DNA from: Bombardia bombarda
Taxonomy: Eukaryota; Ascomycota; Sordariomycetes; Sordariales; Lasiosphaeriaceae
Assembly (NCBI GenBank): GCA_030512295.1
Contig: JAULSR010000001.1
Coordinates: 434,001-498,000 of the forward strand
Direction: 5' to 3'
Length of the DNA stretch: 64,000 nt
Position numbers and translations under genes: made by a program
Part shown: positions 11,688-24,068 of the stretch, piece after piece
Layout: each line of letters starts with the position of its first letter
Numbering within the stretch: position 1 is the stretch's first letter
Notes under the pieces: generated by a model
Databases searched by the model: none
What the model saw: only the letters and a program-made list of their open reading frames with translations
Told to the model about the DNA's origin: nothing

Positions 11688-14369
11688 TCACTTCCTCCCC
11701 TCACCCGCCTCCACCCTCAACTGCTCCAGCGCAGCCTCATACTTCTTGACCCGCTCCTCGCTAAACTTGCCCCCATTCGCCGGGTCCCCGCCGACCCTGA
11801 CGCGCGCAATCGTGCCGCTGCGCGCGATGATGGTGCTGGCGCCCTTGCCCTCGCCGGCAAAGTCGCGCCAGAACCGGCGGGCCTCGGCGTGCTCGACGAG
11901 CGTCCAGGCGTGGCCGCCGCGGCCGGCACGGGCCGTGCGGCCGACGCGGTGGACGTACGACGTCTCGCTGATGGGCAGGTCGTAGTTGATGACGTGGTCG
12001 AGGTTGGTCAGGTCGATGCCGCGGGAGACGAGGTCGGAAGCGACAAGGATGCAGAGCTTGCCGCGGGCGAAGGCGCGCAGGGTCTGCGCGCGCTTGGAGG
12101 TCTTTGTGGAGGAGGTAAGGGTGCCGATGAGGGGGGCGAGGTCGGGGGAGAGGATGGCGAGGAGGCGGGAGAGGCGGAGGGCTGCCTCGTTGGATTTTGT
12201 GAAGATGAGGACGGTTGTGTTGAGCTTCTTGGCGGCGGTCGGAGTAGTGGTGGTTGTGGAGGTCGGGAGCTTGGTCTTCTTAGTCTTCTTAGTTGCTAGT
12301 GTTTCTTCATCAGAGTCTGATGAGGAGGAGGAGGAATCGGACTCGGAATCAGAATCGCTAGATGAAGATTCCGAGTCGCTAGCCTCCGACTCTGAGGCTG
12401 AAGCCATTTCCGCGTCATCCTTGGGAGTCTCCATGGTCTGATCCTGGCTGGCAGTAGCCAAATGCTCGCTGTTGAGCAAATCGACCAGGTAGAGCGGCTT
12501 GAGACTGGGCTCGCGGACCTTGATGGCAGACTCCTTGAGGAGAGCTGGTAGCGCTTGCTCGCCTGCCTTTGTACCTTCCAGTACAATAAGCCTGGGTCTC
12601 GATAGCTTCAAACCGTTCAAAAGACTGAGGTCTCTGGTCATTGTGGCACTCAAAATGACTTTGCGGGGGCCAGTCTTGTTAGACCCCGGGAAGTCACGAG
12701 CACCTGGCTTCTGAGTGCTTAGCTTTTCTGTCACCACGCCCAGCCACTGCTGGAAATCTTGAGCAAGCAGCTTATCTGCTTCATCCACAATCATCCAGCG
12801 AACATAATCCAGCGTAAACCCAGGGGTCTTGTTTATGTGCTCTACAAGTCTTCCGGGAGTGCAGATAAGGATGTCGACCTTGGAGACATGCTCAACAACA
12901 TGATATGGAAGCGGTCTTGTGGAGTTGTGCGCAAATCCGGAATCCTCTCCATCATCCGAATCCTCCAGATTCACGAGTGTCCTTTGGCTCCTCAGGTAGT
13001 TCTCATATCCTGCAGGGTCGTACTTTTGCTCCTCTCCCATAATCGCTGTCTGTTCGTCCTTGAACACCTTGTTTCCCATCGCCGTTGCGATCTTGACTCG
13101 TTTCCTGCCGTTAACAGCAAAGGCGGTAACGCATGCCTCGCAGGCAGCCTGCACCTGCTGGACGAGATCTCTAGTGGGCAATACAATGATGCCCCTGAGC
13201 CTTGTCACAAGGCCCTGGCTGATATCGTACACCATTGGGAGCACATAGGCCAGCGTTTTCCCGGAACCTGTCGAGGCTGCCACCACCACGTCGCCTTGCC
13301 GGTCTGCGGATGGCAGCAAAAGGGGAAGAGCCGCCGTCTGCACAGCAAATGCGTCCTTGAACCCTCTCGATTCCAAAATTTTGGCCGACTCAGGAGCTAT
13401 CCCCAACTCAGTAAAGGCACATCTCGTCTCGTCGGTGACGCGGATTGGAGAAGCAAGCCATGGAGGAAGAGTCTCGTACGTCAACTTCGATTCGTCGAAC
13501 ACAACGGGCTCTGGCTGGGGAATTGGTCCGAGGTCGTGGACCTCCTCGGGCTCGATCACCTCCTTGTCGCTGTCGCCCTCCTCTTCTGCGTCTTCGCCAT
13601 CGCCAGATGACTTGACGGGCTTCTTTGCCTTGAGAGCCTTTTCTACCTTTTCAAAGACGGAGCTGTGCTTTTTTCTAACAGCATCTACTTCTCCTGTTCC
13701 GGCAGTCTCCAGCACACTTTGTTTGGTCTTCTTCTTCTTCTTCCGGTCCTTTTTAGGTTTTTGTTCCTCGTCGTCGATTTCTGTAGGCTTTGTTGGGGCA
13801 ACATCCTCCGCATCTTTGCTCGGAATGGTGGCCTCCTGACTGTCCTCCGTCTTCCTGCGCTTCTTCGGGCTGGGGCTAGATGCCTTTATATCAACCTGAG
13901 GGGCCACTTCCTCCTGCGCCGATGCGTTGTCGCGCTTCTTTGACTTCCTTGGCTTCTCAGGTACTCCGCCTAGAAGTTCCTCGTCCCTGTTCTTGGTAGA
14001 CTTCTTCGAATCGGCAATCGGAAAGTCGCTGTCGTTGAACACGATTTTTGCTGCTGGCTTCGCTACTGGGATTGCGCCGAGGAGCTCTTCGTCTCTGGTT
14101 TTTGTCGAATTCGCCAGGGGGGCGACAGAAAAGTCATCCTCTTGGAAGACAATCTTGACGGGTTGTGGCGCTGTGGCTGGCGCCTTCGACTTAGGTGGAG
14201 GGATCCAGCGGGCGTAGGGAACCGCCGACGAGGTCGCCGTCAGGCTCTTGGATATGTCGTTGCTGGCGCGGGCTGTTAGATGGCGCGCAAAAAGCGAATG
14301 GGCTGGTTTTGTAGGGATACGTACGATGCCATTTGGAATTTGGTTGGTATTAAGAAGTGCTGAAGCCAT
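11688..14369 (-). CDS. DBP6: ATP-dependent RNA helicase Dbp6 (DDX51-like)
   Basis: A nucleolar DEAD-box helicase expected to act in early 60S ribosomal subunit assembly. It is a single exon of 893 aa from ATG 14369; an in-frame ATG 13 codons upstream (14408) is possible. In order: basic/acidic low-complexity N-terminus, Gln of the Q-motif (FAVQTAALP), Walker A ASTGSGKT, LPTRDL (Ia), TPGR, VDEAD (II), SATM (III), then RecA domain 2 with LIFTKS, SRGIDL and HRVGRTARAG (VI). Dbp6 typically starts close to a YARxxPP motif; here YARWIPPP is preceded by about 46 extra residues, so the true start may be further in. A Ser/Asp/Glu-rich stretch (encoded about 12300-12420) sits between the two RecA domains, and an acidic spacer interrupts domain 1. 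Overall longer than yeast Dbp6. Confidence 0.93.
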   Translation of the reverse strand: MASALLNTNQIPNGIVRIPTKPAHSLFARHLTARASNDISKSLTATSSAVPYARWIPPPKSKAPATAPQPVKIVFQEDDFSVAPLANSTKTRDEELLGAIPVAKPAAKIVFNDSDFPIADSKKSTKNRDEELLGGVPEKPRKSKKRDNASAQEEVAPQVDIKASSPSPKKRRKTEDSQEATIPSKDAEDVAPTKPTEIDDEEQKPKKDRKKKKKTKQSVLETAGTGEVDAVRKKHSSVFEKVEKALKAKKPVKSSGDGEDAEEEGDSDKEVIEPEEVHDLGPIPQPEPVVFDESKLTYETLPPWLASPIRVTDETRCAFTELGIAPESAKILESRGFKDAFAVQTAALPLLLPSADRQGDVVVAASTGSGKTLAYVLPMVYDISQGLVTRLRGIIVLPTRDLVQQVQAACEACVTAFAVNGRKRVKIATAMGNKVFKDEQTAIMGEEQKYDPAGYENYLRSQRTLVNLEDSDDGEDSGFAHNSTRPLPYHVVEHVSKVDILICTPGRLVEHINKTPGFTLDYVRWMIVDEADKLLAQDFQQWLGVVTEKLSTQKPGARDFPGSNKTGPRKVILSATMTRDLSLLNGLKLSRPRLIVLEGTKAGEQALPALLKESAIKVREPSLKPLYLVDLLNSEHLATASQDQTMETPKDDAEMASASESEASDSESSSSDSDSESDSSSSSSDSDEETLATKKTKKTKLPTSTTTTTPTAAKKLNTTVLIFTKSNEAALRLSRLLAILSPDLAPLIGTLTSSTKTSKRAQTLRAFARGKLCILVASDLVSRGIDLTNLDHVINYDLPISETSYVHRVGRTARAGRGGHAWTLVEHAEARRFWRDFAGEGKGASTIIARSGTIARVRVGGDPANGGKFSEERVKKYEAALEQLRVEAGEGRK

Positions 14370-14974
14370 GCATCCCATGTGGGGTCCAACTTTTTTCTGG
14401 AGCTCCAACTCAATTGCCAGCGCTCACCGCTCCCTGAGAACCCTGTTGCGGCCCTTATCGTTATCAGTTCAATCAGACGTCACGAAGGTTTGGGCCATTA
14501 GTGCGTTTATCGATTTTACACACTGTACTTAGGATGGCCTTCACGTTGAAGATCATTCCATCATGTGTGAGGTGAGAATAGATAGAGTACAATGAATCGG
14601 CAACAAGTCAGTAATTAGAAGTATAGCAGTTTATTTCGCTTTATTTCAATGCCGCGTCCCTTTTACTTGGAGGAAATGTGAACAATATTTCTATACTGTG
14701 TGAATATGTGCTAGTTGCACTTTAACGCAGGCCCCCTGAATTTAACTAACGCACCCCAGCACGCCAAGCCAGCCTAGAGGCCCTGCGTCGATTGGACAGA
14801 TTCATCTTCCCTGTCGCGTCTGACGACCATCTTCGAGACAGACATTCAACGACGTGTTCGATGTAAGATATCACAACATAACCATGATAATAAGAAACCA
14901 ATCCAAATAGAGTAACGAACCAAATTACACATGTCGTCGATGCGGTCACGACGGCCACCACATCAGCAGCAACA
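14370..14974. promoter_or_regulatory. Divergent promoter region DBP6 / GPI3
   Basis: 600 bp shared upstream region of two divergent housekeeping genes. Specific factor sites are not assigned. The boundary moves by 39 bp if the longer helicase start is used. Confidence 0.5.
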
Positions 14975-16532
14975 ATGGCGCCCACATACAACATCGCCAT
15001 GGTCAGCGACTTCTTCTTTCCACAGCCCGGAGGAGTCGAGAGCCACATCTACCAGCTGTCGACCAAGCTGATGGACAGGGGCCACAAAGTCATCATCATC
15101 ACACACGCATACAAAGGACGGACAGGTGTGCGCTATCTCACCAACGGGCTCAAAGTCTACCATGTGCCCTTCTTCGTCATCTACCGCTCCACCACTTTCC
15201 CAACCGTCTTCTCCTTCTTCCCTCTATTCCGCAACATTGTGCTCAGAGAACGCATCGATATTGTCCACGGCCATGCCAGCCTGAGCAGTCTGTGCCATGA
15301 GGCCATCCTCCATGCCCGCACCATGGGCCTCCGCACCGTCTTCACCGACCACTCGCTGTTTGGCTTTGCCGACGCAGCGAGCATCTTTGCAAATAAACTA
15401 CTCAAGTTCACACTGAGCGACGTCGACCATGTCATTTGTGTGAGCCATACTTGGTGAGTGAATGCATAGCTCTCTCATTGATGTATACATACAAATACAA
15501 GTCCATCAGCTAACCCAACCCCCCAGCAAAGAAAACACAGTCTTAAGAGCATCATTAGACCCGCTCATGGTATCTGTGATCCCCAACGCCGTGGTGGCCG
15601 AGAACTTCAAGCCGCCCTCCAACCCATCAGAAGTCTCCGGCGGCGGCGGCCCCGGCCCCGGGAGCCACTCCTTCAGCCAACCAGCCCCGCCCGCCCGCCA
15701 GCTCGGCCCCCACGAAACCATCACCATCGTCGTCATCTCGCGCCTCTTCTACAACAAGGGCACCGACCTCCTCACCGCCGCCGTCCCGCGCATCCTCGAG
15801 AACCACCCCAACACGCGCTTCGTCATCGCCGGCTCCGGCCCCAAATCTATCGACCTCGAGCAGATGATTGAGCAAAACGTGCTGCAGGACCGCGTCGAGA
15901 TGCTCGGCCCCATCCGCCACGAGGAGGTGCGCGACGTCATGGTCCGCGGCCACATCTACCTGCACCCCAGCCTGACCGAGGCCTTTGGCACCGTCATCGT
16001 CGAGGCCGCCAGCTGCGGCCTCTACGTCGTCTGCACCCAGGTCGGCGGCATCCCCGAGGTCCTGCCCTCGCACATGACCGTCTTCGCCAAGCCCGAGGAG
16101 GACGACCTTGTGGCCGCGACCGGAAAGGCCATCGCGGCGCTCCGCGCGAACAAGGTCCGCACCGAGCTGTTTCACGAGCAGGTCAAGAGCATGTACTCGT
16201 GGACCAACGTCGCCCTGCGCACTGAGCGCGTCTATAACGGCATCTCGGGCGCCATCAGCGAGGCCGAGTTTTATGGCTACGACGCCGCCAACGCCGCCAG
16301 CTGGAGCGCCACCCGCGGTCGCAGCGGCGTCCAGAGCTTTGCGCTCATCGATCGCCTGAAGCGCTATTATGGCTGCGGTATATGGGCTGGCAAGCTGTTT
16401 TGCCTGTGCGTCATTGTCGACTACCTCATATTCTTGTTTCTCGAGCTGTGGTTTCCTCGCGACAAGATTGACATTTGTCCCGATTGGCCGAGAAAGACTG
16501 TCAGTGAACGGAAAGAACCAGGCGTTAGATGA
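14975..16532 (+). CDS. GPI3: GPI3 / PIG-A, GlcNAc-PI synthesis catalytic subunit
   Basis: Catalytic GT4 glycosyltransferase of the GPI-GlcNAc transferase complex. It transfers GlcNAc from UDP-GlcNAc to phosphatidylinositol on the cytosolic ER face, the first step of GPI-anchor synthesis. Exons are 14975-15453 and 15527-16532 (GTGAGT donor, CTAAC branch), giving 494 aa, close to human PIG-A. Visible are the N-terminal MVSDFFFPQPGGVESH, VHGHASLSSLCHEA, HTCKENTVLR across the splice, SRLFYNKGTDLL, the EX7E-type HPSLTEAFGTVIVEAASCGL, and a C-terminal membrane helix (LFCLCVIVDYLIFLFLEL). A Gly/Pro/Ser-rich insert (about residues 205-230) precedes the second Rossmann domain. A long antisense frame here is only a codon-bias shadow. 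Confidence 0.96.
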
Positions 16533-16833
16533 GGCTCTGGTGGCCTGATGTGGTTGGTTGAGGACCGTGCCCAGCAGACGACGTGGTCGATAGGCAGCGT
16601 GCTTGAGAGCGATCACTTCCTTGAATATGGCAGCAACAATTACTTTACGAGATTTATTAGGAGCTACCTAAAGCTGCACCACTATCTAATCCCGTGCCAG
16701 ATTCCGACCTCGAGCCCGCGCCCAGCGACACGAACTGATAAATGCACCAACTGGCTGATATATGTTACCATATCCAAGCACCTCAAGAAACCCCAGCTCA
16801 GTGCAGAACTGGAAGCAGATTGTTGTTGCTGGT
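16533..16833. other. Short convergent intergenic region
   Basis: 3' ends of GPI3 and the Hsp70-like gene face each other. Nothing else is recognised. Confidence 0.5.
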
Positions 16834-19001
16834 TTAGACGTATTCGGCAGAAACCGTTGTATATCTCTCGCCATTGTATAACAGTGTGTATTGTGTAGAT
16901 GCCGAGAGGTCTATAATGGGTCAGATGAAACAGATATCAGCATCGACTTTTCAGGGTCATGTCATTTGGTCAAGGGCTGGCTGGGCTAGGGTAGGGGAAA
17001 ACTCACAGACTGCCTCAATCTTGCAGCTCAGGCTGTAGTACATCTACACACCCCGACAGTCAGCACCATATCTGGTTTAATACGAGAGCAGGACTCACAA
17101 GGCCATCGACACCCTTGCGCCTTGCCATCGAAGCCTCGGGAATGTGGCTAATATCAGCCTCGACGCGAACGAGCCCCGAGACACTATTATCCTTTACCAT
17201 AGGCGCGTCTCTCAGGGTGCGGTCGGTATAGACAAGCGTGGAGACCTTTCTGAGACGACCAGAGGACACCAGGGGTGTCAAGTCGAAGGAATGAAAGTAG
17301 GGAGTGTTCTCTGAAACCAATTCACCCTTCTTGATGAACCACTTCATGACACTCACCCTCCAGATGCCGCCGAGCCCATCCCAAAACTTTCTATCTTTGA
17401 GTGCGCTGTGGATCCTGTCGTCGTAGCCCACCTGCCACTCGATTCCGTAGTGCTTGCGCGCCTTGCGGTTCTGCACCTTGACCACTGTGAGGGTCTCGGG
17501 CGCGCTTTGCGCGAGACCCTTCATGACGGCGCCTTGGACAACTGCAAGCCATGCGTTGGGCGGCTGCATGATCACGATATTATCTTCAATGGCGTTACGC
17601 AGCCGCTCCTTCAAAAAGTTGGATGCACCGAAACCTCCAACAAGAAGCACTGCGCGAATTGGGACCTTGCTAGAGGCGATCTGCTCCTTAACTAGCGAGA
17701 TGACCTTCAGCACGACTGGCTCAAAGATAGTTTGCAGATCGAGGGCCTGCATCGTTCGGTCAGACAAGGCAATTCGAATGTCACTAGACGTAGAGCTTTT
17801 CTGTAATGTTGAAGACAACCTACCTTGAGCGAATAACGTCCTCGGTTGATTCCCAGCTCTTTGTTGTTAGGCAGACCCCCCACCGGGACGATGTACGTCT
17901 CGTCCGGACTTGCGTACATGGTGAACTTACGCTTGATCTACATCATGCATTTTTAGCATGGTGTGGTGCACATTAAGGGCAAGAGACGTATTCTTACAAT
18001 CTTCTCGAATCTATCCATTGCCTCAGCCAATATGTCATCGTCAAACCCCGGTTGCCTACCCAGCTTGGCCTTCAAGAACTTGGCGAATCTCAGGTTGAGG
18101 AACGATGATCCACACATAGCACCTGTGCCGGCGGTTGCCTCCTGAACCTCGAGGATTGGCTTGAGATTGGTGATGGTGTACGATATGAGGTCCACAGTAC
18201 CACCGCCAGCATCACATATGACGAAGCTAAGGACCTATTAGCAATTTCATATACATGTCGCTCTGGAGGGACGTTGTGTTAACCTTTCACCAATCTTCAG
18301 GTGGTGCGGGTCAAGGCCGTGAAGAGCATAGATGGCGGCAGCCTCGGGCTCAGAGACGAGATGGATCGGGAATTTCGATGCGCAGAGGCCAGCAGCCCGC
18401 AGACATGCCTGCCTGGTCCTATCTTTGGCAAGGTCGCTCCAGATCGCTGGGACAGTGACGACAAATTCAAGATGGGTGTTGTTCACTACACCTTCGCCCA
18501 GCTTCTCTCGCAAAGTGTACTGGAGGTGGTCGCCAAGGGCAGAGAGATAATCGGTGACGAGCTTATCAGCATCCCGTCCTCTCTGAACGGCATCCTTGAT
18601 ACCGTCGTTCATCTCGCGCAGGGAAGGATCGAGATCCCTGTTATTTTTAGTCGGACAATTAGCATCGTTCGAGGTTTTTGAGAAGGGGAGTGAGAAGCTG
18701 GTTCGAGCAACTGTCCCCATGAGACTTACAGCTTGAACCACTCCTGGATCTCGTCTTCGGGTGCATTGATGGGAATAGAGAAGCCCCATTGGAGAGCCCC
18801 TCCGGGAGCGTAGCGGACTTTAGTCGGCACCTTGTCGGAGGACTCGCCCTCTCTGTTAGTCTCAGAGATTGGCCATGATGTGATGGCGATTCGACGATCG
18901 GGACGCTGAGTTTCAGCCCAGGCCACGCCCGAGTACGTCGTTCCGAAATCGATGCCGATAATTATCTTGCGCTCACCAATAGTAAGCAGCTCGAAGTCCA
19001 T
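16834..19001 (-). CDS. Hsp70-like ATPase (HSPA12-type), seven exons
   Basis: An actin/Hsp70-fold ATPase of the divergent fungal Hsp70-like family related to HSPA12, not a canonical Hsp70. Exons on the minus strand are 18730-19001, 18284-18637, 17998-18226, 17824-17937, 17099-17746, 17007-17043 and 16834-16910; all phases close to 576 aa. Motifs: phosphate-1 IGIDFGTTYSGVAW, connect region HLVSEPEAAAIYAL, phosphate-2 VICDAGGGTVDLISY (formed across the 18227-18283 intron, which has an unusual GTTAAC donor), adenosine motif AVLLVGGFGASNFL. The end (YTLLYNGERY) is the usual beta-rich tail of the family; a peptide-binding domain of canonical type is absent. The client or partner is unknown. The 37-nt exon at 17007-17043 is easily missed by gene finders. 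Confidence 0.9.
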
Positions 19002-20609
19002 CTTAAGAGGTGGTACCAGTGATTGCCCAGGGTGGACGATCTGGAGCTAGAGGAGGAGAATTGGGGATGAACAGGAGGTGAAATAGATAGGTGTTTGGGG
19101 TTTGGACAAGCAAACAAAAGGAGACTTCTGACTGTCAAATGCGAAGCCAGCGGCAACGACAACACCGCGGCTACCGGACGAGACCGAAGGAAAGTCAATT
19201 GAAGGCGTCGTAAAATATGCTTAGCCTTATTGCCATTTAAATACCGAGGTTGATCAAGCTGAGTTAACCATGATGCGAAGATTGCCCCAGCGCTTCTTGA
19301 AATCTTATCAAGGTTACCTAAACCCAAGGTCCGGGTGCTCGTTTTGAGGGTGTAATTCGTTCCTTCCTTCCATCAACCTAAAGTCTTGCGCCTCGGTAAC
19401 TTCCTCGATGGAGGAAAGCCGACGGTGCCTTCCAACAGCGTCCATCTTACGAAACCGAGAGAGGCAAGAGCAACCTGCCACCCAGGCAAGGTGAAGAGAA
19501 ATCTTGACCAGGGCACCAGCAACGAAGCAGGCAGTAACAGCCTTAATTTAGGCGTGTTGTTGTTCCTCCTCCAGTGCTGGGCCCACCATTCTGCATACCT
19601 AAAGTATGCCTAACCGATGCTGCACGTCTTGTTTTCGATTGACTGGATCTTGACAAGCAGCAGAGTTTGAGGCTTGTGAGATGGAAGGGACGCAGTATCC
19701 CGCCTCGCCTATCTTACCTACTACCGAACAAAACCCAGGCTTCAGGATACGCGCCTTGTTTATTTGGCCAGCTGCATACATCACCATCCACAATGCCGTT
19801 AGCACAAGCAACGCACCGGTACTTGGGTCTTCGGCTAAGCACATTACCGACCCACTCATGTACGGTCGAGCAACGCCGATCGGCACTTCTCGATACACCC
19901 GCTAGGCCTTCAATCTAAGGTAAGGTACCTACTTTTGAGGCAGTTCCCAACCAGTGTTGCAGCTCTGTTGATTGGGGCTGGGACAATTGTTGCTCAGCCA
20001 AGGATTGGCAACTACCTATACGAAGTACCACCCACGGCCACGCCGCCAAAGTTCTCCTACCCTCCATTTAGGCGTCCCACAAAAGGCACGGGGAGGGTCA
20101 CCACATGTCTGAACAATCACAGATTGAAGCAAGCCCAACACATCTGAATCCAAAAACATCAAAGTACATGGGTATGCTAAGCAGATATGCAGAGGTTAAC
20201 GTGCCCACTGAATGGGTGGTAGGTACCTCCTAGATACCTCTAATGGGAGATGGAAATGATGCAGGTATCCATGTGCTCTTGGGTGAACCCGACCATGAAT
20301 GCATGTGAGCCGAAAAGTACTCATGTACCGATAGTTGCTGCCTTGCAAGCTCACTGCCAGTGAGATGTTCCTTCCCGCAAATAACTTACACGAATGGCAC
20401 TGTCATTCCTACTTCTCACAGCCTGATCAGCAGCTTTTCAGCATAAACCCTTTCTGTTCTCACCTCAGACACTCCAGAACTCCATGTCCAAGTTACTCCC
20501 CCTCCTTTTTATTGGCTTCTTGTCAGTGTATCTGCCAATACCAGATCTCCCCTTTCGTCTCCTTTCCTCACTATTAGCCCTCCCACTTTCGCACATCATC
20601 TCATTGGCA
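19002..20609. other. Intergenic
   Basis: 1.6 kb between divergent genes. No gene, tRNA or clear repeat seen. Simple TACCTA-type strings occur near 19920 and 20220. Confidence 0.5.
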
Positions 20610-22468
20610 ATGGAAGACCTCGAAGACGCGTTTAGGACCGACTCTCTTGCCTTGGTGCCGCAGATTCAAGAGAACAAGCCACCTGAACGACCTGACAAGA
20701 CTCCCCTTGATAGAGTGGACAAACTAGTCCGGAAGGAGAAGATGCGCAAGGGCCGTAAAGACAGCCCAGGCTCGATCTTAGGCACCACCGACTGGCACCA
20801 TACCTACGAGCCGCTGCAGCCGCTGCCCAGCCAAGATGCCGCCGATAGTGCAATCCACGGTCTTTCCAAATTCCATAGGAATCCAACAGAAGAGGCAGGA
20901 AGTGATTGGTTTGTGGTGCCCGGCACGGAGCGCCAGTCGAATCTTGCACAGACAATACTATACCGCTCCTACTCGGCAGTGGTGGCTGGAGCTCAGATCG
21001 CTTATGGAGGAGTTTCTTCCAAAAGGTCAAGCCAGCCACACGGCGAAACTGTTGTCCCCAAACAAACTCGAGACGAAAGCATATTCGACACAAATTCGAG
21101 ACTAGTGAGAAAGGTAGAAAGTCTCACACAGCAGCTTGAAGAGGCCAATGATCGTGCCGATCAAGCAGAGCGCGCAGCTGAGCAAGTTCAATTCCATCCA
21201 AAGTCCAACGATGTAGCCGACGCTCTCAGCAGCGACATTATGACGTTGAAGGCAGATCTGAGTGATGCCAGGTCGCATATATTCAGCCTTCAGCCGTATC
21301 GCAAGGACCTTACCCAAGAAGAGGTTGGAACAGTGAGTTTACCAGACACGCCTAGTATATATCATCTCTAACACGGTTACAGGACTTTGATGACCTGGTC
21401 AACGGAGTCACCCACTGGGTCAGCAAGTTTGCCGATCCCATTATAGAAAATCCCAACAAGGGGGACCACTTCGCATCATTCGCAGCGAGAAGGGCAGATC
21501 CTTTTGACCGGCTGAAGAGTTACATTACAAAAGACGCCGATATCCTCCGGGGATGTCTGTTCCTTGAGACAGATGTTGACATTCTTATTGCTGTTGTCAT
21601 GAGATTCCTAAATGAGCAAATCTTCGAAACGGTTCTATTTGGGGCAGTCTCCAATACAGTGGCAGCCCTAAACTATGTGGAAATGACGATGCAGACAAGG
21701 GTTGAGCCAAAGAGAGGTAAGAGAGAACTGCACGAGCGAGGCTTGGACCACTATGACTGACTTTATATCTGACTAGACCTCTTTGCCACCCGAACCTGGA
21801 AAGCTGAAGCATTAAATGCTGTCATTTGTTCCTCCGAATACAAGGCCATGCGAGGAATCAGGCTCAAAGAGGTGACATATGACCTGGCCAAAATATTCAT
21901 CGGGTTTATCGGCGAGGCCGAGGAGGAAAAGCAAAAGTTCTACAACTCCTGTTACGAACTGGTTGTCTTACCAGCAGTGCAGCTTCACGAAAAGCTTCTT
22001 ATATCGACTCATCATTTTTACATGGACATCAACCAGTACTCCATGTGGTATTCAGGGCATTCAGAACACGGATCGATGACAACTCCAGAGTTCCTCGAAG
22101 ACCTGCATAAGTTGAGGTGCGAGAACATTGTGGAGTACCGCAAGCCGTTCGACATCGCCAAGATGCCCTTTAGACCGACAATAGAGCATTTGAATAGAGA
22201 CCTCATTCACGTGATGACGGTAGTTCCTGCAATTTGTATGCGGCGGATAGGCGGAGGAAGTTGTATCAGAGAGGCGGAGGTGGTTCGCAAGCAACAAGTG
22301 CTCGTGGCGTGGGGTAGCCAAGAGAAGCTGAATAGGTTTATGGACGAGAATTACGGTCGCACCTTGATGTATAGGATTTGTTTTCCAAGATCGGAGAAGC
22401 AGGAGCGACGAAAAAGCGAGAGTTTCTTTATTCACGTAAAAAATTCGCTGCAGCCATGGGTTAATTGA
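20610..22468 (+). CDS. Conserved-looking fungal coiled-coil protein, function unknown
   Basis: I do not recognise a named domain. Exons are 20610-21332, 21383-21716 and 21777-22468 (canonical donors/acceptors), giving 582 aa with closing phases. The first third is polar and disordered-looking. Residues about 190-260 form a predicted coiled coil (LVRKVESLTQQLEEANDRADQAERAAEQ region). The second half is a globular helical region rich in aromatic and charged residues (DFDDLVNGVTHWVSKFADPI; FETVLFGAVS) and ends near SLQPWVN. ATG 20610 is preferred. An in-frame ATG at 20484 would add 42 hydrophobic residues that could be a signal/anchor or simply translated leader. Such disordered-coil-helical proteins are common species-variable genes in filamentous ascomycetes. 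Confidence 0.72.
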
Positions 22469-24068
22469 CGGTCAGGCTTGATATGCAACAAACAGCCCGA
22501 ACATCTCAGACAAGCACTTGTAATTCGCGGAAGGAAGACGATTAAAGCCACCATACCGATATGATATTCAAGAGCAAGGCTAGCAGTGGCTTCTTTTACT
22601 GGACTGTTTGGGAGGACGGAAATATCACTGCACTACACAGGTCTTTATGCTTTGCCTTAAGATCTCTATTTCTAGCCGACAATTGGGAACATTCGGGGTG
22701 CCTTCACATCACCTTTCGCTATAGCGAGTGCTTCCACGAGGTTGTGACTATATCGTGTAGAAGTTTACAAATGAGTGAGATTGGATGTGCATTTGTGTGA
22801 CCCCAAAGCGACCTTAGGGGTGGAGAATACAGTATAAGACTACCTGAACATTCGAATAAAGACCCAGTAGATATAGGCAGTATGGTTCAGGTTCCGAAGG
22901 TGATCATGAGTCTCAGCAGTTGGCATCCGATCCCACATCGTAACCATGGAAGGTATCATATCTGAGATTAGTTGAGGAATGTCAAGTACCTTACAGGTAC
23001 CGGTACGTGTCAGGGGACTCTTGGGCGGAAAGAAGTGGAAGTCTCAGGTTGAGGTGGCGCCACTTCAGAGGTACAAGGAGTAAGTACCTTATCTCTCTTT
23101 CAGTGGGCTGGGCCTAAGGGAAACAAACAAATGTTTCGCTTCTTGTGATGCGTTTAACCGCGGCAAGAGCGACCCCCGGTTTCTTCTCACCAGCACTCGC
23201 GGCCCGAAAGGCTGTCATAAGGTAGGTGTCCACAACACCTGCTGGTCGCTCTTGCCGTTACAAGGAAAGGTTTATGCCTTTTTTGCTGCCCGAATGATCC
23301 GGTTCGCCCACGTGTCTCTCTCAGTGGGTGCTCGAAGGGTTAGTACCGATCCGATTAGTTGGAATCATCAGGACAGCGCCTCAAACTCTGCAACAGAAGT
23401 GGAGAGACCCTTTTTCTGCCGAGCAGCATCTTTTGATCATCAGCGTTCCTTGATCCAAACAGCTACCCATGGTCCGACAAACAGATATTTTATATGGCTC
23501 AGGACTACATATTTCTTCCTTTCCCCTGAGATCATCATGCGTGAGTAGACTGGTCAGTTTTGTCCCATTCTCGATTTCCCAGAATCTTGGCCCTTACAAA
23601 CGGTGGGTTCTCCGCCACTCTTCACCTTTCACCATGACTTTGATGCGCTGCTTCTCGGATTCAGTCCGTAAGTGAAACATGACAGCCTCGGCTCTTTCTC
23701 TATTTGGATTACCGACGTACCTATGGACTCGCTGCAAGGATGCCTCGGCAACCTTAAAAAGAAAGCTTCCCGGGTATCACGATGCAAGGCGGAGAAGCCA
23801 TCGTGCCACACTAAAGAAACGTTGAGAGGATGGATGTCTTGTTCTAGAGGCCCGAGGAGAATAATCTGATTGATATATGTCTGGCTTGGGGGAGAAACCG
23901 AGCATAATGGCTGGCGGCAATCCTTTGTCGAGACTATGGTTCCAACTGTTGTAATCGTCTGTAGCTAACACAAACACAGCACGAAGAGAACATTCAGAAC
24001 AAGGCCCAGAGACAGAAGACCAGCTGTCCTCAGATCCAGAGGTATTTGGACCATTTGGCACTGGCACC
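22469..24068. other. Intergenic with a long inverted repeat
   Basis: 1.6 kb without a supportable gene. It contains the inverted repeat at 23161-23257 described separately. Frames around 22561 and 23252 show no family signal. Confidence 0.5.
23161..23257. repeat. Perfect 14-bp inverted repeat with inner hairpin
   Basis: CGGCAAGAGCGACC at 23161-23174 has its exact reverse complement at 23244-23257. The arms extend outward to an AAC/GTT pair with a 2-nt bulge. Inside, AGGTGT-CCACA-ACACCT (23224-23240) forms a second 6-bp hairpin. This could be a structured RNA or the remnant ends of a small mobile element. Confidence 0.55.

Noticed and set aside
12759..13610. 283-codon plus-strand open frame
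   Set aside because: Antisense shadow of the helicase gene, which has all DEAD-box motifs on the other strand.
15627..16616. 329-codon minus-strand open frame
   Set aside because: Antisense shadow of GPI3 produced by strong C-ending codons; no family features.
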